From NCBI GenBank assembly GCA_030618905.1, contig JAUXCL010000145.1, forward strand, positions 1-6,358: a DNA stretch of 6,358 bases, in the 5' to 3' direction. The position numbers were made by a program, and so were the translations under genes. Every line of letters begins with the position of its first letter. Within the stretch, counting starts at the first letter, position 1. Below the pieces are notes generated by a model that saw nothing but the letters and a program-made list of their open reading frames with translations, did no database searches and had not been told where the DNA came from. Shown here piece by piece: positions 1-6,358 of this stretch. This DNA comes from Bacteroidales bacterium (GTDB lineage Bacteria > Bacteroidota > Bacteroidia > Bacteroidales > B18-G4).

Positions 1-2312
1 CTGAGGATGCCATCTCCCTTGCCATGAACTATCCTGACCTCTTTTGAGCTGACCAACATGGCATCATCAAGATACTTCTGCATGAGTGATAAAGCTTCTT
101 CAGCCCTTTTTCCCCGCACATCAAGCGTTGTCATGAAATTTGCTGTCTTCTGGCTCAGTTCATTGTAAATACCTTTGTAGGCACTTTTTGAGGATTTAAT
201 GGGTTTTTGTTTCCGTGTTATTGCCAGTTGATTTAATGGGATATCCAGAGTTACTGAACCTGACAATACCTTTGCCTTACCTTTTTTGATGGCGATAATT
301 TCCCCAACCGTGTTGTGTTCAAGCAATTTAACGGCATCACCAACTTCCAGTTCTTTTTTGATTTCTATAGGTTCAACAGGTTCTTTAGGTGCTGATCTCT
401 TTTTCTTATGATGAACTTTCTTCTTTGTGGTTTCTATCTCCTCAGCATGCTCTTTTATCTTGAGTCTTGCCTCTTGAGTCTTGATCCTTGAAGCCTGGGC
501 TTCTTTAATATCCTTAATGGTCTTTTCGATCAACTTATTGGACCGGGAAATTACATCCATGGCTTCTTCCTGTGCTGATTCCAGGATCTCATTTTTGGAG
601 GATTCCAATTCACTTAACAGCATTTCATATTTATCGATCATTTCTGCCAGGAAGGCATCTGCCACACTGAATTGCTGTTGTTGTTTTTCAACTTCCCGTT
701 TCTCAATTTCCAGTTGCTGCAGTTGTTGCTCAAAGTCCAGTTGAGAACGCCCCGTTTTCATACTGGCTTTATCCAGTACATCTTCCGGAAAGCCAATATT
801 ACGGGCAATTTCGAAAGCAAATGAACTGCCCGGTTTCCCTATTTTTAACTGGTAAAGGGGTTTCATCTTTTTGGAGTCAAAAAGCATGGCTGCATTTATA
901 ATTCCATTTTCCTGGTCTGCCAGCAATTTCAGGTTGGCATAATGGGTGGTAATTACACCCTGGGATTTATTGCGATTCAATGCTTCCAGTGCAGTTTCAG
1001 CAATGACACCACCCAGCTGAGGTTCAGTCCCCGTCCCGAATTCATCAATCAGAAATAGCGTTTCCTTATCTGAATGCTCCAGAAAATATTTGATATTCAG
1101 CAAATGTGAGCTGTATGTACTGAGATCATTTTCAAGACTTTGCTCATCCCCGATATCAATAAATATCTTTTGGAATAAACCGCACACTGAACTTTCATCC
1201 ATGGGGACCAATAATCCACATTGTAAACTGTACTGAAGCAGTCCAACAGTTTTCAAACATACAGACTTACCTCCTGCATTAGGACCGGAGATGATCAGTA
1301 TCCTCTCCTTGGAACCCAGTGAGATATCCAAGGGTACAATTTCCATTTTTCTTTCCCTGTGAGATAAAAACAAGAGTGGATGAACAGCTTTTTTCCAGTC
1401 AATTATAGTCTCATCCAGAACCCTGGGTTTGATGGCATTTACCCGGATGGCGAACCTTGCTCTGGCACGTATCGAATCCAATCGCCCAAGGATAAAATAA
1501 TCATTGACCAGCTCGTCAATCAAAGGCCTGATATATGCTGTGAAGGCTTCCAGTATCTTTATGATCTCTCTTTTTTCCGCGATTTCCAGTTCACGGATCT
1601 CGTTATTGGTGTCAAAAACCTCTTCCGGTTCTATATAAACGGTCTGCCCGGTGGCTGACTCATCATGAATGAATCCACGGATCATCCGTTTATTTGCAGA
1701 TAAAACCGGAATTACTACCCGCCCGTTGCGGATGGTTACTTCCACATCTTTATTTGTCCAACCCTCTTTTTTGGCCATGTCCAGGGCCTGGCTGATCTTC
1801 CGGTCGACCTTCCCCAGGCGGGACTTCAGGTCTTTCCTGACTTCTTTTAATCCAGGTGATGCATTATCCTTGATCCTTCCTTTGTCATCTATGATCATTA
1901 TGATCTTTTCCATAATGAAAGGATCAATCAGGATCTGTTCTGCAATACCTTCGAGTGTGGGATAACCGGCGTCATCGTTGACTTTAAAATAGGCTTTACA
2001 TTCCTGGATGACCTGCAAAGAGGATTTGAGGTCAAACAGCTGCTCCTGCTGGATATATGTGCCTTCTATGCGTATTCTTTCCAGTTCGGGAATGAGGTTG
2101 AAATAGTCCTGTGACGGAAAGGAACGTGTGGATTGCAGGATATTTCTGAATTCCTCCACTTCGTTCAAAAGATCACTGATGAGCGCATGATCTGTCTCAA
2201 ATCTGAGCTGTTCGAGATATCTTTGTCCCAGAACACTGACACAATTCTCATCCAGCATCTGACGAATGCTGTCAAAACCAATCTTTTGTTCAAAATTATC
2301 CGGATAATTCAT
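1..2312 (-). CDS. mutS2: Endonuclease MutS2 (MutS-like ATPase with Smr domain), 3' end cut by window edge
   Basis: MutS2 is a cytosolic dimeric ATPase. In different bacteria it has been linked to suppression of homologous recombination and to splitting of collided ribosomes. The reading frame, read by hand, has no stop from the ATG at 2312-2310 to the window edge, giving 770 residues. The N-terminus (MNYPDNFEQKIGFD) is typical of Bacteroidota MutS2, which fixes the start. The MutS2 core signature ATGQTVYIEPEEV lies ahead of the ATPase. The Walker A motif GPNAGGKS is at residues 343-350, a signature STYSSH near 400, Walker B LIDEFGTGTEP with D423/E424, and an ITTHY switch after it. A Gln/Glu/Lys-rich coiled coil covers about 520-640, followed by a Lys/His-rich linker (about 627-642) and a small beta domain (about 655-700). 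The Smr domain shows LDVRG (730-734) and HGKGDG (763-768). Probably only some tens of residues are missing. No key residue is lost. It is transcribed away from the sugar operon, so a functional link is unlikely. Confidence 0.97.
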   Translation of the reverse strand, partial: MNYPDNFEQKIGFDSIRQMLDENCVSVLGQRYLEQLRFETDHALISDLLNEVEEFRNILQSTRSFPSQDYFNLIPELERIRIEGTYIQQEQLFDLKSSLQVIQECKAYFKVNDDAGYPTLEGIAEQILIDPFIMEKIIMIIDDKGRIKDNASPGLKEVRKDLKSRLGKVDRKISQALDMAKKEGWTNKDVEVTIRNGRVVIPVLSANKRMIRGFIHDESATGQTVYIEPEEVFDTNNEIRELEIAEKREIIKILEAFTAYIRPLIDELVNDYFILGRLDSIRARARFAIRVNAIKPRVLDETIIDWKKAVHPLLFLSHRERKMEIVPLDISLGSKERILIISGPNAGGKSVCLKTVGLLQYSLQCGLLVPMDESSVCGLFQKIFIDIGDEQSLENDLSTYSSHLLNIKYFLEHSDKETLFLIDEFGTGTEPQLGGVIAETALEALNRNKSQGVITTHYANLKLLADQENGIINAAMLFDSKKMKPLYQLKIGKPGSSFAFEIARNIGFPEDVLDKASMKTGRSQLDFEQQLQQLEIEKREVEKQQQQFSVADAFLAEMIDKYEMLLSELESSKNEILESAQEEAMDVISRSNKLIEKTIKDIKEAQASRIKTQEARLKIKEHAEEIETTKKKVHHKKKRSAPKEPVEPIEIKKELEVGDAVKLLEHNTVGEIIAIKKGKAKVLSGSVTLDIPLNQLAITRKQKPIKSSKSAYKGIYNELSQKTANFMTTLDVRGKRAEEALSLMQKYLDDAMLVSSKEVRIVHGKGDGIL

Positions 2313-2317
2313 TGAAA

Positions 2318-2325
2318 CAAAATTA
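2318..2325 (-). promoter_or_regulatory. Possible -7 promoter element of mutS2
   Basis: Read on the minus strand this is TAATTTTG, a full match to the Bacteroidota -7 consensus TAnnTTTG. If it is used, transcription would start at or next to the mutS2 ATG at 2312, giving a leaderless or nearly leaderless transcript. No clear -33 element sits at the expected distance upstream, and the region is AT-rich, so a chance match is quite possible. Confidence 0.25.
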
Positions 2326-2338
2326 CAAATTCCATCTC

Positions 2339-2370
2339 AATCACTTAATAACTTAATAACTTAATCACTA
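2339..2370. repeat. Four tandem 8-bp units in the divergent promoter region
   Basis: The stretch divides into AATCACTT, AATAACTT, AATAACTT and AATCACTA. The inner two units are identical. The outer two share AATCACT and differ from the inner ones at the fourth base, and the last unit also ends in A. The array sits between the two divergent genes and overlaps the weak -7-like sequence at 2369-2376. It could be a simple slippage-prone repeat or a set of direct-repeat binding sites; the sequence alone does not decide. Confidence 0.85.
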
Positions 2371-2396
2371 AATTTACGAATCCAATACAAGCTAAC

Positions 2397-4955
2397 GTGA
2401 AAAACACGCTACCCATTTCGGTTTTTATCCTTCTTTTAATCATTTTTCTTCCATCCTGTAAACAAGAAAGCTCTACTATTATTTATCAGCAGATCAATGA
2501 TAACTGGCAATTCCAGCAGGTAGGCAGAGATTCTGTTTGGGATGCAGAGGTGCCTGGCTGCGTTCACCTTGACCTCTATTACAATGGCGTTATTGAAGAC
2601 CCCTTTTATCGTGATCATGAAACAAAGCTTCAATGGATTGAAAATGAGGAATGGGAGTATTTCTGCACTTTTGATGCCAGGCAGGATATCATGGATGCGG
2701 AGAAAATAGAACTGGTTTTCGAAGGGATCGACACCTATGCAGATATATACTTGAATAATGAATTGCTCCTGCATACGGATAACATGTTCCGTACCTGGGT
2801 CATCGACTGTAAAGGCTGCCTTCAATTAAAAGACAATATCCTGAAAGTCCATTTATATTCCCCGGTGAAAATGGATGAGGAGAAAGCTGCCGGGCTTCCC
2901 TATGCCCTGCCTGATATCCGTGGCTTTTCCAGGAAAGCGCCTTATCATTATGGCTGGGACTGGGGGCCACGATTTGTGACCTCTGGCATTTGGCGCTCAG
3001 TATCCCTTTTGGCATGGAAGCATTTTATTATCGATGATATTTATATACAGCAGAAGGAATTGTCTGAAGATATCGCCCGGCTATCTGCACAAATTACATT
3101 GGAGAGTACGGAAGACCAATTGGTGGAAATTTCAATTCGGGATAAAGTGTCGGGTGATGAGCTGGTGAGCAATGAATTTACACTTGTTCATGGATCCAAT
3201 ATCGTAAATTTTAGCTTTCAGATTGACCATCCCATATTATGGTGGCCTCATGGCTGGGGAGATCCACATCTTTACCATCTCGAATGTATTGTCAAATCAG
3301 ATGGCTTTACAGATTCAGAATCTCTTGAAATTGGACTGAGAACCATTGAACTTGTTCAACAGGAGGACGAACAAGGTACCTCTTTTTATTTTGAGATCAA
3401 TGCTAAGCCATTATTTGCCAAAGGTGCCAATTATATTCCCCAGGAGAGTTTTATACCCAGGTTGAAAAAAGAGGATTATCTGAAAGTGATTGAGTCTGCC
3501 AGGGCAGCCAACATGAACATGTTGCGTGTTTGGGGAGGGGGAATTTATGAAGACGATATTTTTTATGAGCTTTGCGATCGAAATGGCATACTCGTCTGGC
3601 AGGATTTTATGTTTGCCTGCAATATGTATCCCGGTGATGAAGGATTCCTGCAAAGTGTTCAACAGGAGGCAGTTGATAATGTAATCAGGTTGAGAAATCA
3701 CCCTTGTATCGCTTTGTGGTGTGGCAATAATGAAGTTGATGAGGGATGGAAAAACTGGGGCTGGCAAGATCAGCTCGGCTATTCATTTGAAGATTCATCT
3801 GAAGTCTGGAATAATTATGTAAAGCTATTCCATGAGCTGCTTCCGGACGTTTTAAAAAAATATGATATTTCCAGGCCCTATTGGCCATCTTCTCCCAGCA
3901 TGGGATGGGGACACGGTGCTGCCTTTCATTCCGGAGATGTACATTACTGGGGCGTCTGGTGGGGAGAAGAACCTTTTGAATTGTATGAAGCTAAAGTGGG
4001 TCGTTTTATGAGTGAATACGGTTTCCAGGGGATGCCGGATCTGCGGACGATCGAACAGTTTACCAGATATGGAGACCGGGAAATTGGAAGCCCTGTAATG
4101 GAAAGCCATCAGAAGCATCCGCGCGGTACTGAATTGATCAACCTGTATATGGATAGGGATTATAGCGTTCCTGATCTTTTCGAAGATTATGTCTATATAA
4201 GTCAGCTCGTACAGGCCGAAGGGATCCGTAAAGCCATCGAAGCACACCGCAGGGCAAAACCCTATTGCATGGGTACCTTGTACTGGCAACTCAATGACTG
4301 CTGGCCGGTTACTTCCTGGTCGGGACTGGATTATTACGGGAGATGGAAGGCCCTGCATTACTTTACGAAAAAAGCGTATCAAAATGTCTTTGTGACTTGT
4401 GATTTGGGTTTCATGCTGAACTTTTATGTGCTTAATGATTCGCTTGAAGGCTTTGACGCGACACTTGATATTTCTTTGCAGGATTTTTATGGGAAATTGT
4501 ACTGGAATCATCGGGAAGATTTAAGCATCATCCCCAACAGCAATAAATTGGTTTTTACCAAACCGAAAGAAGAATTGCTGAGGGGATATAATCCTGGAGA
4601 GCTTGTATTGGTTGTCAAACTGAAATCAGGTGAAAATATCCTGGCTGAGAATATCAAATATTTCGTCCCGGTAAAAGAATTGCATTTGCCCGTGCCTGAA
4701 ATCCAATATGCTGTAGACTCAATTAGCGGAGGGTCAACAATTGATTTATGGACTGATGTCCTGGCCAAGAACATTTACCTGAGTTCCCCTGATGAAAAGG
4801 GATTCTTTAGTGATAATTACTTTGACCTTTTGCCGGGTGATACGATGAAGATTCGGTATTCCGGTGATCTGTCAGCCCGGGATCTTAATGATAATTTGAA
4901 GATAAAGAGTCTAAAAGATGTTCACGAAATAAATATTTTATGGAAAAACAAATAA
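2397..4955 (+). CDS. Beta-mannosidase, glycoside hydrolase family 2, lipoprotein
   Basis: GH2 beta-mannosidases remove non-reducing-end beta-D-mannose from mannan oligosaccharides or N-glycan cores with retention of configuration. The 852-residue length fits the family. A lipoprotein signal peptide covers residues 1-20, with lipobox LPSC and the lipidated cysteine at 21, so the enzyme is anchored in a membrane outside the cytosol. The sugar-binding domain (about 30-205) has VPGCVHLDL, DPFYRDHE and YGWDWGPR, and an Ig-like domain follows (about 207-315). The TIM barrel (about 317-670) contains RVWGGGIYE, WCGNNE with the predicted acid/base E446, and SEYGFQ with the predicted nucleophile E540. 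The 94-residue spacing suits this family. WQLNDCWP (630-637) and GRWKALHY are also typical. The C-terminal part is beta-rich. The GTG start is chosen because it places the signal peptide correctly and an in-frame TAA at 2349-2351 excludes an upstream ATG. An endo-acting or exo-glucosaminidase relative is less likely. It is the first gene of the operon. Confidence 0.95.
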   Translation: MKNTLPISVFILLLIIFLPSCKQESSTIIYQQINDNWQFQQVGRDSVWDAEVPGCVHLDLYYNGVIEDPFYRDHETKLQWIENEEWEYFCTFDARQDIMDAEKIELVFEGIDTYADIYLNNELLLHTDNMFRTWVIDCKGCLQLKDNILKVHLYSPVKMDEEKAAGLPYALPDIRGFSRKAPYHYGWDWGPRFVTSGIWRSVSLLAWKHFIIDDIYIQQKELSEDIARLSAQITLESTEDQLVEISIRDKVSGDELVSNEFTLVHGSNIVNFSFQIDHPILWWPHGWGDPHLYHLECIVKSDGFTDSESLEIGLRTIELVQQEDEQGTSFYFEINAKPLFAKGANYIPQESFIPRLKKEDYLKVIESARAANMNMLRVWGGGIYEDDIFYELCDRNGILVWQDFMFACNMYPGDEGFLQSVQQEAVDNVIRLRNHPCIALWCGNNEVDEGWKNWGWQDQLGYSFEDSSEVWNNYVKLFHELLPDVLKKYDISRPYWPSSPSMGWGHGAAFHSGDVHYWGVWWGEEPFELYEAKVGRFMSEYGFQGMPDLRTIEQFTRYGDREIGSPVMESHQKHPRGTELINLYMDRDYSVPDLFEDYVYISQLVQAEGIRKAIEAHRRAKPYCMGTLYWQLNDCWPVTSWSGLDYYGRWKALHYFTKKAYQNVFVTCDLGFMLNFYVLNDSLEGFDATLDISLQDFYGKLYWNHREDLSIIPNSNKLVFTKPKEELLRGYNPGELVLVVKLKSGENILAENIKYFVPVKELHLPVPEIQYAVDSISGGSTIDLWTDVLAKNIYLSSPDEKGFFSDNYFDLLPGDTMKIRYSGDLSARDLNDNLKIKSLKDVHEINILWKNK

Positions 4956-6112
4956 GCAGAACATTCTCCTCCATCCCCGTCTACCTGGCATTTCTGTGCA
5001 TGGGTTTCGGTGATGTTGTGGGACCACTGACCGGCCTGGTAAAAGAAGAATTCCAACTGTCGAATGTCCTGGCCCAGATGATCCCCTTTATGGGTTTTAT
5101 GATGTTTGGACTGCTATCCATTCCCATGGGTATCTTCCAGGATAAGAAAGGCAAGAAATTTGTCCTTATGTTTGGATTGATACTGGCTTTCCTGGGGCTG
5201 ATCCTTCCAATTTTAGGGAATTTTTCTGCATTTTACCTCTTATTGATCGCCATCCTCCTGCTGGGCGCAGGAGCCACCATGTTGCAGGTTGCCGGCAACC
5301 CCATCATGCGTGATGTGTCGCCCGAAGGCAAATATGCCCGTAACCTGAGCCTTGGCCAGTTCATCAAGGCCATTGGCTCTTTATCCGGAGCCCTGATACC
5401 ACTTGCGGCAGCGAATTACTGGGGGATGGACTGGAAGATCTTATTTCCGGTTTATAGTGCAGCCATCCTGATTACCATGTTATGGATGGGAATGAGCAGG
5501 GTTAAGGAGAAAAAAACAGAAGATGCCCGGGCGGCCACTTTCAAATCCTGTCTTTCCTTACTGGGCAATAAAAAGGTATTCATGATGGTCCTGGCTATTT
5601 TCCTGTACGTTGGGGCCGAGGTGAGCATGAGTTCGGGTTTGCCGATCTACCTCAAGGATGCTTTTGGCTATGACATTGCCAGATTGGGATTGCTGGGTAC
5701 CTTGTTCTTCTTTATTGCACTGATGACAGGAAGATTCCTCGGGGCATTGATCCTGAACTGGATTTCTGCCACCCGCTTTCTGATCATTACCCTTATCCTG
5801 TCTATTGTGGGTTTTGTTGGATTATTCATCGGCATACAGGCTATTTCCATAGCCAGCATCTTTGTCATCGGACTGGGTTTTGCAAATATCTTTCCATTGA
5901 TATTTTCCATTACTGTGGATGCAATGCCTGAACGGACTAATGAATTATCAGGATTGATGGTGACGGCTATAGTTGGAGGAGCCATCATCCCGCCCATCAT
6001 GGGAGCCGTAGCGGATTACAGCAGTACCCTGATAGGATTCATCATACCACTGGCTTGTATCCTGTACATTACCATTATAGCATTGAACCTTAAGCGCAAA
6101 CTCCATTCATAA
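4940..6112 (+). CDS. MFS sugar transporter, FHS (FucP/GluP/NagP-like) family
   Basis: This is a 390-residue inner-membrane permease, probably a proton- or cation-driven sugar symporter. About twelve hydrophobic segments can be drawn, roughly at 11-31, 44-64, 73-93, 96-118, 135-157, 165-185, 211-231, 245-265, 278-298, 302-322, 337-357 and 362-383. A charged loop at about 186-210 separates the two halves. Family marks are GDVVGPL (24-30), the loop 2-3 motif PMGIFQDKKGKK, LQVAGNP (115-121) and a C-terminal IVGGAIIPPIMGAVAD. By eye, D25 aligns with FucP Asp46, while Q116 stands where FucP has Glu135. The Gln form is what I recall from glucose/galactose and N-acetylglucosamine members, so fucose is an unlikely substrate. 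The ATG lies inside the beta-mannosidase gene, with a 16-bp overlap in another frame and no Shine-Dalgarno sequence, which suggests translational coupling. Mannose, another hexose or GlcNAc are the plausible substrates from context. Confidence 0.88.
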   Translation: MEKQISRTFSSIPVYLAFLCMGFGDVVGPLTGLVKEEFQLSNVLAQMIPFMGFMMFGLLSIPMGIFQDKKGKKFVLMFGLILAFLGLILPILGNFSAFYLLLIAILLLGAGATMLQVAGNPIMRDVSPEGKYARNLSLGQFIKAIGSLSGALIPLAAANYWGMDWKILFPVYSAAILITMLWMGMSRVKEKKTEDARAATFKSCLSLLGNKKVFMMVLAIFLYVGAEVSMSSGLPIYLKDAFGYDIARLGLLGTLFFFIALMTGRFLGALILNWISATRFLIITLILSIVGFVGLFIGIQAISIASIFVIGLGFANIFPLIFSITVDAMPERTNELSGLMVTAIVGGAIIPPIMGAVADYSSTLIGFIIPLACILYITIIALNLKRKLHS

Positions 6113-6141
6113 AAGATTCAACTATGCCCTGTTCAGAAAAG

Positions 6142-6358
6142 ATGAAAAATAAAAGTTTTGTGTTATTGCTTTTAAGCATGTTGATGATCCAGTCGTGTGA
6201 GAAACCCGACCGGTCAAAAATCAAAATTGTACCCCGCCCTAACAGATACTGGGTCGCTCTCGGAAAATTTGAAATTAAACCGGAGACCAGGATCCTCACG
6301 GAAACTGATAAAGAAGCAGTGCTTGAAGTCAGTCAGTACTTTGCTGAGAAAATTAATA
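6142..6358 (+). CDS. Lipoprotein, probable GH20 beta-N-acetylhexosaminidase, N-terminal fragment cut by window edge
   Basis: Only the first 72 codons are visible. Starting at the ATG at 6142, the protein has a short basic N-terminus (MKNK), a hydrophobic stretch and a lipobox IQSC with the lipidated cysteine at residue 19, so it is an exported lipoprotein. The mature part has IVPRPNRYWVALGKFEI followed by a T-R-I-L strand and a helix ending near FAEKIN. This is the usual opening of the non-catalytic N-terminal alpha/beta domain (GH20b) of family 20 hexosaminidases, which release terminal beta-linked GlcNAc or GalNAc. The catalytic barrel with its Asp-Glu pair lies outside the window, so activity cannot be judged. 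An in-frame ATG at 6124 would add six residues including an extra cysteine; 6142 gives the more normal signal peptide. The gap after the permease stop is 29 bp with no terminator, so it is most likely in the same transcript. Confidence 0.75.
   Translation, partial: MKNKSFVLLLLSMLMIQSCEKPDRSKIKIVPRPNRYWVALGKFEIKPETRILTETDKEAVLEVSQYFAEKIN

Larger units (their letters stand above)
2313..2396. promoter_or_regulatory. Divergent intergenic region between mutS2 and the glycan operon
   Basis: This 84-bp AT-rich gap separates two divergent start codons, so promoters for both directions should lie here or just inside the genes. Bacteroidota promoters have a -7 element TAnnTTTG and a -33 TTTG-like element. 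On the plus strand the closest -7 match is TAAATTTA at 2369-2376 (last base differs), 20 bp before the GTG. On the minus strand TAATTTTG at 2325-2318 matches the -7 consensus but ends only 5 bp before the mutS2 ATG. I find no convincing -33 partner for either. No Shine-Dalgarno sequence precedes either gene, which is common in this phylum. The regulatory role is inferred from gene orientation. Confidence 0.6.

Noticed and set aside
481..744. Plus-strand open frame of 87 codons with a striking Cys/Ser-rich C-terminus, which could pass for a metal-binding small protein.
   Set aside because: It lies antisense to the Gln/Glu-rich coiled coil of mutS2. CAG/CAA and GAA/GAG codons read backwards give Cys, Ser and Phe, so the composition is a by-product.
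1380..2315. Three plus-strand open frames (1380-1658, 1669-1965, 2133-2315).
   Set aside because: All lie antisense to mutS2, whose frame is unbroken and has clear motifs. Their translations show no recognisable domain or export signal.
2436..4774. Several minus-strand open frames inside the beta-mannosidase gene, the longest 219 codons at 3852-4511.
   Set aside because: The plus-strand frame has family motifs and both catalytic glutamates throughout. The antisense products look like no known family and overlap one another.
6124..6141. Upstream in-frame ATG as the start of the final gene.
   Set aside because: It would add MPCSEK, with an extra cysteine and acidic residue before the basic N-region. 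The ATG at 6142 gives a standard lipoprotein signal. Not fully excluded.
6113..6141. Possible terminator between the permease and the last gene.
   Set aside because: The 29-bp gap has no GC-rich hairpin followed by a T run, so read-through is expected.
5668..6299. Minus-strand open frames at 5668-6000 and 6090-6299.
   Set aside because: The first is antisense to the permease. The second covers the gap and the lipoprotein start, where the plus-strand signal peptide and GH20-like motif are more convincing.

Overview
The window looks like a chromosomal piece of a Bacteroidota genome (Bacteroidales-like). The evidence is two lipoprotein glycoside hydrolases with Bacteroidota-style signal peptides, a FucP/GluP-type (FHS family) sugar permease between them, no clear Shine-Dalgarno sequence at most starts, and an AT-rich intergenic region. 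Placement below phylum is inference. I see no RNA genes, insertion sequences, CRISPR arrays or phage genes.

Layout. Positions 1-2312 (minus strand) hold mutS2, complete at its start but cut by the left edge inside the C-terminal Smr domain (770 residues visible). Its reading frame runs off the window edge, so a search that requires a stop codon misses it. Positions 2313-2396 are an 84-bp divergent intergenic region containing four tandem 8-bp units (2339-2370). Positions 2397-6358 (plus strand) form a tight gene row: a GH2 beta-mannosidase lipoprotein with a GTG start, an FHS-family MFS sugar transporter overlapping it by 16 bp, and after a 29-bp gap the start of a lipoprotein whose first residues resemble the N-terminal domain of GH20 beta-N-acetylhexosaminidases. 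The last gene is cut by the right edge.

How the genes fit together. The plus-strand genes read as a small glycan-use operon. Two lipid-anchored exo-enzymes outside the inner membrane would release beta-linked mannose and beta-linked N-acetylhexosamine, and the permease would take up a released sugar. Mannosidase plus hexosaminidase matches the Man-beta-1,4-GlcNAc-beta-1,4-GlcNAc core of N-glycans; this substrate is an inference from gene content. mutS2 is a housekeeping gene that happens to be the divergent neighbour. No SusC/SusD pair, regulator or sulfatase is visible, so any larger polysaccharide utilisation locus would lie to the right.

I do not see a clearly new biological system. The points most worth a second look are the inferred N-glycan-core operon, the periodic repeat in the divergent promoter region, and the transporter residue that argues against fucose.
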